DNA of 8,658 nt from an uncultured Oscillospiraceae bacterium (GCA_900543295.1 UQQY01000093.1:1-8658), one strand, 5' to 3'. Positions 1 to 6,985 are shown, numbered from the stretch's first letter. Notes: a model not told the origin generated them from the letters alone. Program-made: numbers and translations.

Positions 1-876
1 ATTGCGCTGATTCTGTTGATTCTGGTTGCGATACCCGGCGTCGGCAGAGTTTTAAACAATGCAAGACGCTGGATTTATATCGGCCCCATCGGCTTTCAGC
101 CGTCGGAGATTATGAAATTTGCGGTTATTGTCTTGTTTTCCCATTTGATTGCACATTATCAGAGCCGTATGAACACATTTAAGCAGGGCGTTTTGCCCTT
201 TGCGGCCGTTTTGCTTGTCATCGCCGTTTTGATGATGCTGGAGCCGCACCTCTCCGGCACGATTCTGATTTTCGGTATCGGCTGTATTATGATGTATATC
301 GGCGGTACAAAACTTCGCTATTTTCTTGCGGTCGGCGGTCTTAGCGTCGGCGCAATCGCAGGTATCGTCGCGTTTAAAGGCGTTTCGTATATTACGGAGC
401 GTTTACAGTTCTGGCTCAACCCCTTTGCGGACATCAACGACAAGACATGGCAGACGGTGCAGTCGCTTGTTGCCATCGGCTCAGGCGGTCTTCTGGGCCG
501 TGGGATCGGCGCGTCAAGGCAAAAGTATCTCTATCTGCCGGAGCCCTATAACGACTTTATTTTTGCAATCATCTGCGAAGAGCTCGGCCTGATTGGTGCG
601 CTGTTTGTTATCGTACTGTTCGTCCTGTTTGCCGTGCGCGGCTTTTCCATTGCTTCAAAAGCGCCGGATCGCTTCGGATTTATGCTGGCAACAGGCATCA
701 CAGTACAAATTTGCTTACAGGCGGCGCTCAATATTGCGGTTGTCACCAATACCATACCCAATACCGGCATCAGTCTTCCTTTTTTCAGCTACGGCGGAAC
801 AGCCATCATGATGCAGCTTGGTGAAATGGGAATTCTTTTGAATATATCGCGGCATGCGTTTATGGAAAAAACGTAG
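1..876 (+). CDS. ftsW: FtsW/SpoVE-type SEDS peptidoglycan glycosyltransferase, 5' end missing
   Basis: This membrane enzyme polymerises lipid II into glycan strands at the septum, normally with a partner class B PBP. The frame is open from base 1, so the N-terminus lies outside the window; the TTG at 16 is an internal Leu codon. The 291 residues seen are about three quarters of a usual 370-400 aa protein. SEDS signatures are visible: the NNARRW-to-QPSE region (window residues 19-36), NPF...WQTVQSLVAIGSGGLLGRG, and the LPEPYNDFIFA loop, whose Asp (codon 553-555, residue 185) aligns with the catalytic Asp of RodA/FtsW. The PNTGISLPFFSYGG motif lies near the C-terminus. Many hydrophobic segments separate these motifs. 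Its place directly before murG matches ftsW, or spoVE in B. subtilis; the sequence alone does not separate a vegetative from a sporulation role. RodA is less likely because of the context. Confidence 0.95.
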   Translation: MALILLILVAIPGVGRVLNNARRWIYIGPIGFQPSEIMKFAVIVLFSHLIAHYQSRMNTFKQGVLPFAAVLLVIAVLMMLEPHLSGTILIFGIGCIMMYIGGTKLRYFLAVGGLSVGAIAGIVAFKGVSYITERLQFWLNPFADINDKTWQTVQSLVAIGSGGLLGRGIGASRQKYLYLPEPYNDFIFAIICEELGLIGALFVIVLFVLFAVRGFSIASKAPDRFGFMLATGITVQICLQAALNIAVVTNTIPNTGISLPFFSYGGTAIMMQLGEMGILLNISRHAFMEKT

Positions 877-878
877 TT

Positions 879-902
879 GGCAGATAGGGTCTGCCATTAT
901 TT
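879..902 (+). terminator. weak terminator-like hairpin after ftsW
   Basis: Three bases after the ftsW stop codon there is a perfect 6-bp stem, GGCAGA (879-884) with TCTGCC (890-895), and a TAGGG loop. It is followed by ATTATTT, an interrupted T run. The stem is short and the T tract poor, so it is at best a weak or partial terminator or an RNA 3'-end stabiliser inside the operon. Confidence 0.3.
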
Positions 903-927
903 CTGCAATCCCGTATTGCGAGGTTTT

Positions 928-961
928 CGTCAAAGTCGCTGTTTGAATACCGGCTTTGACG
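928..961 (+). repeat. 11-bp inverted repeat in the ftsW-murG gap
   Basis: CGTCAAAGTCG (928-938) can pair with CGGCTTTGACG (951-961) around a 12-base loop, with one G-T wobble. No T run follows directly, so it does not look like an intrinsic terminator. It could be an RNA hairpin in the operon transcript or a protein-binding palindrome. No matching promoter elements were found around it. Confidence 0.45.
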
Positions 962-988
962 GCTAAAAGGAGTTTTTGACAGGACAAA

Positions 989-1018
989 GCCGCCTTTTTA
1001 AAGGGCGGCGGAAGGGAG
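989..1018 (+). promoter_or_regulatory. hairpin abutting the murG ribosome binding site
   Basis: GCCGCC (989-994) can pair with GGCGGC (1004-1009), optionally extended by T-A pairs across a bulged G. The stem ends exactly where the murG Shine-Dalgarno sequence GGAAGGGAG (1010-1018) begins, six bases before the ATG at 1025. A hairpin this close could stand beside the ribosome site or compete with it, but no regulatory role is shown by the sequence itself. Confidence 0.35.
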
Positions 1019-1024
1019 CGTTTT

Positions 1025-2155
1025 ATGCGTCTACTTGTAACAGGAGGCGGCACCGGCGGGCATATCAATCCGGCGCTTGCCATCGCACAGTGTTTCGTCA
1101 AAAAGGATCCGGACACAAAGGTGCTCTATGCGGGCACACCGACCGGTATGGAGGCGCGCCTTGTCAAGGAGGCGGGCTTCGACTTTGCGCCAATTAAGGT
1201 AAAAGGCTTCAGGCGGAGCCTTTCGCCCTCTGCAATCGGCCATAATGTACAGGCTGTAACAGAAGCGATCACCTCAAAGCGGCGCGCTAATGAGATAATC
1301 CGCAGCTTTCAGCCGGATTTGGTGATCGGGACGGGTGGATATGTAAGCGGCCCGGTCGTACTTGCTGCATCGAAAGCGGGCATTCCGACGGCGATACATG
1401 AACAGAACGCCTTTCCCGGGGTAACAAACCGCTTGCTTGCAAAACATGTTGACCGCGTGTTTTTGGCAGTGGGCGAGGCCAGAGAGCATTTGGATCCGCA
1501 CGCCGATTATATGGTGGTCGGCAACCCGGTTCGTGAGAGTATTTTGATGAAATCCAAGGAGGAAGCACGGCGCGAGCTCGGCTTGGACAGCAGAATGTGC
1601 GTGCTTTCCTTTGGGGGAAGTCTCGGCGCAGACACGATCAATAAAATAGCGGCGGATTTGATGGAATGGAACCATCGATCCGGCCTGATCACACACATTC
1701 ACGGATATGGCCGCCTTGGCAAAGAAAAATTTCCCGCCCTGTTAAAGGAAAAAGGAATTGATCTGACCGGAAACAGTAGCATACGTGCGTCTGAATATAT
1801 TCATAACATGGATGTATGTATGGCGGCGGCCGATTTGGTGATCTGCCGGGCAGGCGCTATTACGATCAGCGAGATTGAGGCGACAGGCAAGGCCTCCATT
1901 CTTGTCCCTTCGCCGAATGTCACGGCAAATCATCAATACTATAACGCGCTTGTGCTGGAAAAGCGGGGCGCTGCCATCCTTTTAGAGGAAAAGGATTATT
2001 CCACGCAAAACGTGATTTCAATCATAGAATCGCTTTATACGGATCAGGAAAAAATCACGCTTTTATCTCAAAACGCCGCGTCGCTTGCAGTGCTTGATAC
2101 TGCGGAACGCATTTATAAAGAAATGACGGATCTGGTTGCCAAAAAGCGTCTTTGA
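1025..2155 (+). CDS. murG: MurG, lipid II-forming GlcNAc transferase
   Basis: MurG transfers GlcNAc from UDP-GlcNAc to undecaprenyl-pyrophosphoryl-MurNAc-pentapeptide (lipid I) to give lipid II on the inner face of the membrane (GT28, GT-B fold). The 376 aa length is normal for the family. Visible motifs are the N-terminal glycine loop GGGTGGH (residues 7-13), GTGGYVSGP (102-110), HEQNAFPG (125-132), GNPVR (166-170), the second glycine loop GGSLGA (197-202), the RAGAITISE donor-site segment (275-283; Glu283 is the likely uridine/GlcNAc-contacting acid), and NHQ (302-304). The start is fixed by GGAAGGGAG six bases upstream and by MRLLVTGGGTGGH, the standard MurG N-terminus. It lies 148 bases after ftsW and 117 bases before murA. 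Its product is the substrate of FtsW. Confidence 0.97.
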   Translation: MRLLVTGGGTGGHINPALAIAQCFVKKDPDTKVLYAGTPTGMEARLVKEAGFDFAPIKVKGFRRSLSPSAIGHNVQAVTEAITSKRRANEIIRSFQPDLVIGTGGYVSGPVVLAASKAGIPTAIHEQNAFPGVTNRLLAKHVDRVFLAVGEAREHLDPHADYMVVGNPVRESILMKSKEEARRELGLDSRMCVLSFGGSLGADTINKIAADLMEWNHRSGLITHIHGYGRLGKEKFPALLKEKGIDLTGNSSIRASEYIHNMDVCMAAADLVICRAGAITISEIEATGKASILVPSPNVTANHQYYNALVLEKRGAAILLEEKDYSTQNVISIIESLYTDQEKITLLSQNAASLAVLDTAERIYKEMTDLVAKKRL

Positions 2156-2179
2156 ACCGTTTTCCTCCGAAATGCATAC

Positions 2180-2214
2180 GATACTGTATCTGAAAGAATC
2201 CGGCGGTATGCCGG
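2180..2214 (+). repeat. small palindrome and short hairpin in the murG-murA gap
   Basis: The 117-base gap holds GATAC-T-GTATC (2180-2190), a perfect 5-bp palindrome, and CCGGC-GGTAT-GCCGG (2200-2214), a perfect 5-bp stem with a five-base loop. Neither is followed by a T run. Both are short enough to arise by chance in a gap of this size, so no function is claimed. I see no convincing promoter in the gap. Confidence 0.25.
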
Positions 2215-2253
2215 TGCGGCGGCAGTACGGATGATGCGCGGGTTTTGCCTGCC

Positions 2254-2275
2254 GGAGGAAAGGGTGGATCATATG
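2254..2275 (+). promoter_or_regulatory. murA ribosome binding site that sets the start
   Basis: GGAGGAAAGG (2254-2263) lies before the ATG at 2273-2275. The AAAGG part is nine bases from it and GGAGG is fourteen. An upstream in-frame ATG at 2231 would add MMRGFCLPEERVDH, but those residues do not resemble MurA and their codons run through the ribosome site itself. The 2273 start is preferred. Confidence 0.8.
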
Positions 2276-3538
2276 GAACGGATCGTGATCGAGGGCGGTC
2301 GCCGTTTAAACGGTGAAGCGGCGGTTCACGGCGCGAAGAACAGCGCGCTGCCGATTTTGGCGGGAAGCTTGCTTGCGGGCGGCGAGACGGTTCTTCATAA
2401 TTGTCCGCAGCTCACGGATGTTGACGCGGCGATTGAAATTTTGCAGGTGCTTGGATGCAGTGTCAAAAGAGAAGGAAAAACAGTTACCATTAACAGCGAT
2501 ACGGTAACACAGAATGAGATTCCGGAAGAGCTGATGCATGAGATGCGTTCGTCGATCGTGTTTTTGGGCGCCATGGTATCGCGGCTTTCCAAAGTGCGGT
2601 TGTCCTTTCCGGGAGGGTGCGAGCTGGGGCCGCGTCCGATTGATCTACATATTTCCTCGCTGCAAAAACTTGGCGTAACGGTGGAGGAGCAGCGGGGGAT
2701 TCTGGACTGTTCGGTAGAAAAAGGGCTGCATGGCGCAAAAATTATGCTTTCATTTCCAAGCGTGGGCGCAACGGAGAATATTCTGCTTGCAGCGGTTATG
2801 GCCGACGGCATCACAGAAATCCGCAATGCCGCGCAGGAGCCGGAGATTGTCGATCTGGCAGGCTATCTGACGGCCCGCGGCGCAAAGATCAAAGACGCGG
2901 GCAAAAGCACAGTCTATGTTGAGGGCGTCAAAACGCTGCACAGCGCAGAATACACCGTAATGCCGGATCGTATTGTGGCGGCGACTTATTTAAGCGCCGC
3001 AGCGATTACCGGCGGAAAGGTCTGGGTAACGGATATTTGCCCCGCGGATTTGGAGAGCGTGCTTCCGGTTTTAGAGCAAGCCGGATGCCGGATGAAAATC
3101 ATGCGCGACTGCATCTTTCTGGAGGGGCCGGGCATGATTCAACCGGTGCGCAATATCCGCACTTTGCCGTATCCCGGCTTTCCAACCGACGCACAGGCGC
3201 CGACGATGGCGCTTTTGACGCTTTCAAGCGGAACCAGCGTTTTTGTTGAAACCATATTTGAAAACCGCTATAAGCATGTGGGCGAACTTTGCCGCATGGG
3301 GGCGGATATTAAAACCGAGGGCAAGGTCGCGATTGTACGCGGCGTAAAAAAGCTGTATGGTGCAAATGTGCAGGCAACCGATCTGCGGGGCGGCGCCGCG
3401 ATGGTGGTTGCAGGGCTTGCCGCCGAAGGTGTAAGCCGCATTGGGCAGCTCTATCACATTGACCGCGGCTACGAATCAATGGAAACAGCTTTTGCCGCTC
3501 TGGGCGCAAAAATCCAGCGCGAGGATGACGGCCTGTAA
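2273..3538 (+). CDS. murA: MurA, UDP-GlcNAc 1-carboxyvinyltransferase
   Basis: MurA transfers enolpyruvate from phosphoenolpyruvate to UDP-GlcNAc, the first committed step of peptidoglycan synthesis, in the cytoplasm. Starting at 2273 the protein has 421 aa, the usual length, and opens MERIVIEGGRRLNGE as the family does. Lys22 and Asn23 (HGAKNSALP) fall at their canonical positions. The loop Cys that reacts with PEP and is the fosfomycin target is present as Cys116 (PGGCELGPRP, codon 2618-2620), with Arg121 following. The catalytic Asp is Asp306 (PGFPTDAQAP). The ENRYKHV segment is also conserved. The LGAMVSRLSKVRLSFPGGCE region resembles clostridial MurA. An intact Cys predicts fosfomycin sensitivity at the target level. 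Only 32 bases separate it from ftsQ, so the two are probably cotranscribed. Confidence 0.97.
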   Translation: MERIVIEGGRRLNGEAAVHGAKNSALPILAGSLLAGGETVLHNCPQLTDVDAAIEILQVLGCSVKREGKTVTINSDTVTQNEIPEELMHEMRSSIVFLGAMVSRLSKVRLSFPGGCELGPRPIDLHISSLQKLGVTVEEQRGILDCSVEKGLHGAKIMLSFPSVGATENILLAAVMADGITEIRNAAQEPEIVDLAGYLTARGAKIKDAGKSTVYVEGVKTLHSAEYTVMPDRIVAATYLSAAAITGGKVWVTDICPADLESVLPVLEQAGCRMKIMRDCIFLEGPGMIQPVRNIRTLPYPGFPTDAQAPTMALLTLSSGTSVFVETIFENRYKHVGELCRMGADIKTEGKVAIVRGVKKLYGANVQATDLRGGAAMVVAGLAAEGVSRIGQLYHIDRGYESMETAFAALGAKIQREDDGL

Positions 3539-3570
3539 AAGAATAGGAGAAGAGAGGAGACGCAAGCTGT

Positions 3571-4734
3571 ATGAAGTTTACTGTTCCAAAGGAATCAAAC
3601 CGCAGACAGACGCCTGCCTCCTCCTTTTTTGTCGAAGGGGAGCAGCAAAAAAAGCGCGAGGAACCGCTGGAGGTTCCCGCTTTTATGCGCCGCGTCCCTG
3701 TCGGCGCGCAGAAAAACGGGACAGGCAAAAAAAGCCCGGAAAAACCGCCTGATGCTGCACCGCCTGTCCCACGGACAAAAGGACCGGCGCCTGTAAAGCA
3801 AAAGCGTTCAAAAACGACGGATAAGCATGCGGGGAAAAACGGGAGAAGCCGTGGACGCAGAAAGCGGAAACGGCGCGGCAGCAAAATCCTTTACTACTTA
3901 ATGTTCGGTATTCTTGCATTTTCCATTCTCTTCATCTTGTCGATTACGGTCTTTTTCCGAATCGATACCATCCGTGTAACCGGCGATGAGGCGGCAGATC
4001 AGGAAGCGATTATTGCGCAGAGCGAAATACGAATGGGGGACAATCTCTGGCGTACCAATACGGCTGCTGCCGCACAGCGAATTCTTGCCGCACATATTGA
4101 ATACGACAGTGTGAAGGTGGAACGGGAGCTCCCCTCCGGTATTGTGATCGATTTGGTTCCGTCGAAGATCATGGCGGTCTGCTGCTATGGCGGGCAGTAT
4201 TATTCCATTTCTGCGGGAGGACGGATTATCGCTGTTTCTGATAAAGCGCCGGCCGATGTATCCCTGCCGCTCGTATATGGCTGTGCTTTGCCTGAGACGG
4301 AATACGGAGATGTATTGACACAGAACGATACAAACAAGCTAGCGGCGCTCCGTTCCGTGCTCGATGCAATTGGGGAAAATGAGCTGACCGGCGTTACGCA
4401 CATTGACTTAAGCGATCTGAGCACAATTCGTATCTTCTGGCAGGATCGCGCGGAACTGAAGTTCGGCAGTCTGGATGGATTGTCCTATGAAATTGGCTGT
4501 GTGAAAAAGCTGCTGGAAAATGAGGTCGCCGAGGATGAAATCGTTGTAATTGACGATACGCTGATGAACGGAACCTATTATAAGCGTCCGGTCGAGTCGC
4601 TGACCTATCCGGACGGCTCGGAAGAGAGCGGCGGCGAATCCTCAGAGGAACCGGAGAGCAGTTTGGAAAGTTCTGATGCTTCCGCAGAGCCATCCTCCGA
4701 TATTTCAGAAGAATCCAGTACCGAGAATCCATAA
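3571..4734 (+). CDS. ftsQ: FtsQ/DivIB-type cell division protein
   Basis: This bitopic divisome protein links early and late division proteins and, with FtsL/DivIC, regulates septal synthesis. The 387 aa divide into a long cytoplasmic tail (residues 1-105, rich in Lys/Arg and Pro, ending in a dense RGRRKRKRR stretch), one membrane helix (about 106-129), a POTRA domain opening FRIDTIRVTGD (about 129-198), a beta domain to about residue 340, and an acidic Ser/Glu tail (346-387). The POTRA opening directly after the helix and the EYDSVKVERELPSGIVIDLV segment are typical of FtsQ/DivIB. The ATG at 3571 follows AGGAG (3555-3559) by 11 bases, slightly long. The gene ends with tandem in-frame stops, TAA TGA. 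Residue identity to B. subtilis DivIB is low in such proteins; the call rests on architecture and on the position between murA and ftsZ. Confidence 0.9.
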   Translation: MKFTVPKESNRRQTPASSFFVEGEQQKKREEPLEVPAFMRRVPVGAQKNGTGKKSPEKPPDAAPPVPRTKGPAPVKQKRSKTTDKHAGKNGRSRGRRKRKRRGSKILYYLMFGILAFSILFILSITVFFRIDTIRVTGDEAADQEAIIAQSEIRMGDNLWRTNTAAAAQRILAAHIEYDSVKVERELPSGIVIDLVPSKIMAVCCYGGQYYSISAGGRIIAVSDKAPADVSLPLVYGCALPETEYGDVLTQNDTNKLAALRSVLDAIGENELTGVTHIDLSDLSTIRIFWQDRAELKFGSLDGLSYEIGCVKKLLENEVAEDEIVVIDDTLMNGTYYKRPVESLTYPDGSEESGGESSEEPESSLESSDASAEPSSDISEESSTENP

Positions 4735-4768
4735 TGAATCCCGTAATTTTCCCGTTTTATGTCGGCAA

Positions 4769-4799
4769 AAACGTATTGACGTATTCGGAAAATACGTTT
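4769..4799. repeat. operator-like triple ACGTATT repeat over the ftsZ promoter
   Basis: ACGTATT occurs at 4771-4777 and again, direct, at 4779-4785. Its exact inverse AATACGT is at 4791-4797. The second and third copies form a 7-bp inverted repeat around CGGAA; the first and third, with two flanking bases each, form a 9-bp inverted repeat (4769-4777 with 4791-4799). The set covers the -35 box and the spacer of the predicted promoter. A transcription factor site is a reasonable inference, but no known regulator motif is recognised. Confidence 0.6.
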
Positions 4800-4804
4800 A
4801 CAAT
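4776..4804 (+). promoter_or_regulatory. predicted sigma-A promoter of ftsZ
   Basis: TTGACG (4776-4781) and TACAAT (4799-4804) are separated by exactly 17 bases; each matches the housekeeping consensus at five of six positions. A perfect TATAAT also occurs at 4806-4811 but has no -35 box at the right distance. Transcription would start near 4811, giving a leader of roughly 90 bases before ftsZ. That leader contains only weak hairpin potential, such as GCAGA (4814-4818) with TCTGC (4831-4835). Confidence 0.75.
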
Positions 4805-4899
4805 ATATAATAAGCAGAAGTATCGATTGATCTGCGGCCGTATAAAGAAAGCGCGGTCTTTGACAATATAGAAATGTGTGAAAACAGGAGGAATCCAAA

Positions 4900-5964
4900 A
4901 TGCAGTTTACTGTGGACAGCACTGAGAACGATACCGTTGTCAATATAAAAGTGGTCGGCGTAGGCGGCGGCGGCGGAAATGCCGTTGACCGCATGATCCA
5001 GTCCGGCATGAAGAGCGTTGAATTTGTTGCAATCAATACCGATCAGCAGGTACTCCGCAGCTCAAAGGCGGCATATAAAATTCAGATCGGCTCAAAGCTC
5101 ACAAAAGGCCGCGGTGCCGGCGGCCGTCCGGAGCAGGGCGCTATGGCGGCGGAGGAGAGCCGCGATGAGATTGCATCTATTTTGAAGGGCTCGCAGATGA
5201 TTTTCATTACGGCGGGCATGGGCGGCGGCACCGGAACGGGCGCGGCTCCTGTGGTTGCGGAAATTGCGCGCGAAATGGGCATTCTGACGGTCGGCGTCGT
5301 CACCAAGCCGTTTGTATTTGAGGGCAAGCGCCGGGGAGAATGCGCGGATCAGGGCATTGAAGAGTTAAGCCGTCATGTGGATTCTCTGGTTGTCATTCCG
5401 AATGAGCGCTTAAAGCTCATTTCCGATCAAAAGCTTACCCTTATTAACGCATTTAAGGCCGCAGACGAAGTTTTGATGCAGGGCGTTCAGAGTATTGCCG
5501 AGCTGATCCAGACCTCCGGTCAGATCAATCTGGACTTTGCTGATCTGTGCGAGGTCATGCGCGATGCGGGTCTTGCGCATATGGGCGTTGGACATGCCGC
5601 AGGAAAGGATAAAGCGGAGCAGGCGGCGCTGGCGGCAATTTCAAGTCCGCTGCTTGAAACTTCGATTGACGGTGCGCGCGGCTTGATTATCAATATCACG
5701 GCTTCTCCGGATATTGATCTGGACGATGCGGCGTTTGCTTCTCAGATGATCTCTGATGCGGCGGATCCGGACGCGCAGATTTACTGGGGTGTTGCGTTTA
5801 ACGACAGCTTCAATGACGAAATGCAGATTACGGTCATTGCAACTGGTTTCGATAAACCGAAACCAGCGTCTGATTCGCTCGCTGCGGACATTTTGAATAA
5901 TACTTCCACGGTCGTTCCAGGTATGGAGGACGATTTTACTGATATTTTGAAGCTCTTTAAATAA
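4900..5964 (+). CDS. ftsZ: FtsZ, tubulin-like division GTPase
   Basis: FtsZ polymerises into the Z ring that positions and organises septal wall synthesis. The 354 aa begin with an AGGAGG ribosome site (4886-4891) eight bases before the ATG. The nucleotide site is complete: VGVGGGGGNAV (residues 19-29), the tubulin signature GGGTGTGAAP (108-117), and NERLKLISDQ (168-177). The T7 catalytic loop NLDFAD (Asn210, Asp212, Asp215) that completes GTP hydrolysis on the neighbouring subunit is intact. The globular core ends near residue 318. Only about 36 residues follow, so the disordered linker is short. The extreme C-terminus, MEDDFTDILKLFK, keeps an acidic-aromatic start and DI but lacks the usual Pro and Phe-Leu-Arg-Arg end of the peptide that binds FtsA/SepF-type partners. 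No ftsA gene adjoins. The gene has its own promoter and a strong terminator. Confidence 0.98.
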   Translation: MQFTVDSTENDTVVNIKVVGVGGGGGNAVDRMIQSGMKSVEFVAINTDQQVLRSSKAAYKIQIGSKLTKGRGAGGRPEQGAMAAEESRDEIASILKGSQMIFITAGMGGGTGTGAAPVVAEIAREMGILTVGVVTKPFVFEGKRRGECADQGIEELSRHVDSLVVIPNERLKLISDQKLTLINAFKAADEVLMQGVQSIAELIQTSGQINLDFADLCEVMRDAGLAHMGVGHAAGKDKAEQAALAAISSPLLETSIDGARGLIINITASPDIDLDDAAFASQMISDAADPDAQIYWGVAFNDSFNDEMQITVIATGFDKPKPASDSLAADILNNTSTVVPGMEDDFTDILKLFK

Positions 5965-5972
5965 AAAAGCGG

Positions 5973-6006
5973 ACAAACCGCCGCATCTGCGGCGGTTTGT
6001 TTTGTT
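5973..6006 (+). terminator. strong intrinsic terminator after ftsZ
   Basis: A perfect 12-bp stem, ACAAACCGCCGC (5973-5984) with GCGGCGGTTTGT (5989-6000), has an ATCT loop and is followed by TTTGTT. It begins nine bases after the ftsZ stop codon. Its T run ends only 21 bases before the start codon of the next gene. Confidence 0.92.
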
Positions 6007-6027
6007 GCGCAGGGGAGGGGCGCGGGT

Positions 6028-6957
6028 GTGCTCTGCTTTTATAAGACTGTTGACAATATGATGATGCGTATGGATACCTTTTCTGAGGGCTGCTGGATCA
6101 ATGTCGTGGGGCCTACATCGGAGGAAATCGCATATTTAACGGAAGAGCTGCACTTGGACCGCAGCTTTGTCAGCGCCGCGCTCGATGAGGAGGAATCTTC
6201 CCGTGTCGAGGTGGAGGACGATCAAACGCTGATTATCATTGATACGCCGCTCGCTGTAACGGAGGCAGAAAATACGCTGGTCTACACAACCATGCCGCTT
6301 GGCATCATTGTGACGAAGTCCAATGTGGTGACGGTCTGTCTGAATGAGATCACAGCGGTAAACGATATTGCGAGCGGCGTTGTCCGCAATGTGCAGACGG
6401 CAATGAAAACGCGCTTTCTGCTGACACTGCTTCTGCGGGTGGCACAGAGCTTTCTGATCCGTTTAAAGCATATCAATAAGCTGACATCCCAGATGGAAAC
6501 AGAGCTGCATCATTCTATGCAGAATAAACAGCTCGTTCAAATGATGGGACTGCAAAAATCGCTTGTCTATTTTTCAACCTCCTTAAAGGCGAATGAAATT
6601 ACGCTTGAAAAAATCTACAGAGGACGTGTCATTAAGCTGTATGAAGAGGATCAGGATCTTTTAGAGGATGTGCTGATCGAATTCAAACAGGCCGTCGAAA
6701 TGTCCGGAACGTATTCAAGCATTTTACAGGAAACAATGGACGCATTTTCTTCTATTATTTCAAATAACATGAATCAGGTTATGAAAACGCTGACGATTGT
6801 TACGGTTTTAATGGAAATTCCGACAATGATTTTCAGCTTTTATGGCATGAATATGCAGGACTTAAATCGCTTTATTCCCTTTACGGGTTTTGCTCTGTCG
6901 CTTTCTATCGGAATTGTGGGATTAGTCGCTTTCATTTTCTGGCGTAAAAAGTATTAA
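6028..6957 (+). CDS. corA: CorA-family divalent cation (Mg2+/Co2+) transport protein
   Basis: CorA-type channels are pentamers that admit Mg2+ (and often Co2+ or Ni2+) through the cytoplasmic membrane, gated by a large cytoplasmic domain. This 309 aa protein has the family layout: a soluble alpha/beta part beginning GCWINVVGPTSEEI (residues 21-34), a long helical region (about 120-250), and two C-terminal membrane helices (about 252-272 and 284-304). The selectivity motif YGMN (272-275) ends the first helix, and the tail is the basic WRKKY. The GTG start at 6028 is chosen because AGGGGAGGGG (6011-6020) lies seven bases upstream and because FYKTVDN at the N-terminus looks like part of the family's opening strand; the ATG triplets at 6058-6066 have no comparable site. 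Orthology to enteric CorA is not implied; the substrate could be another divalent metal or, as in ZntB, involve Zn2+. Translation probably depends on read-through of the ftsZ terminator or an unseen upstream promoter. Confidence 0.9.
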   Translation: MLCFYKTVDNMMMRMDTFSEGCWINVVGPTSEEIAYLTEELHLDRSFVSAALDEEESSRVEVEDDQTLIIIDTPLAVTEAENTLVYTTMPLGIIVTKSNVVTVCLNEITAVNDIASGVVRNVQTAMKTRFLLTLLLRVAQSFLIRLKHINKLTSQMETELHHSMQNKQLVQMMGLQKSLVYFSTSLKANEITLEKIYRGRVIKLYEEDQDLLEDVLIEFKQAVEMSGTYSSILQETMDAFSSIISNNMNQVMKTLTIVTVLMEIPTMIFSFYGMNMQDLNRFIPFTGFALSLSIGIVGLVAFIFWRKKY

Positions 6958-6985
6958 AAAGGGCGGCAATACGCCGCTCTTTTCT
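6957..6985 (+). terminator. intrinsic terminator after the corA-family gene
   Basis: AAAAGGGCGGC (6957-6967) pairs with GCCGCTCTTTT (6973-6983) around AATAC: eleven base pairs with one G-T wobble. The T run forms the end of the 3' arm. It overlaps the last base of the corA-family stop codon and ends just ahead of the next ribosome site. Confidence 0.85.

Noticed and set aside
976..1197. A small 73-codon frame starting TTG at 976, after AAAGGAG
   Set aside because: The spacing from AAAGGAG to TTG is only about three bases, and the frame is the +1 shadow of murG, with an Arg/His/Cys-rich, unfolded-looking product.
2152..2182. TTGAAC...TACGAT as a murA promoter
   Set aside because: The spacer is 19 bases and both boxes are poor matches; chance occurrence is likely and murA can be read from the upstream operon.
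2231..2272. Upstream in-frame ATG that would lengthen MurA by 14 residues
   Set aside because: The extra residues do not resemble any MurA N-terminus, their codons contain the ribosome site itself, and starting at 2273 puts the catalytic Lys-Asn pair at the canonical 22-23.
3309..3884. 191-codon open frame on the minus strand across the murA-ftsQ junction
   Set aside because: It is antisense to two well-supported genes, its product is low-complexity (Phe, Pro, Arg, Ser rich) with no recognisable domain, and it has no convincing ribosome site.
4860..4888. TTGACA at 4860-4865 as a second ftsZ -35 box
   Set aside because: At 17 bases downstream the sequence is AACAGG, not a -10 box, and any transcript would start within or after the ribosome site.
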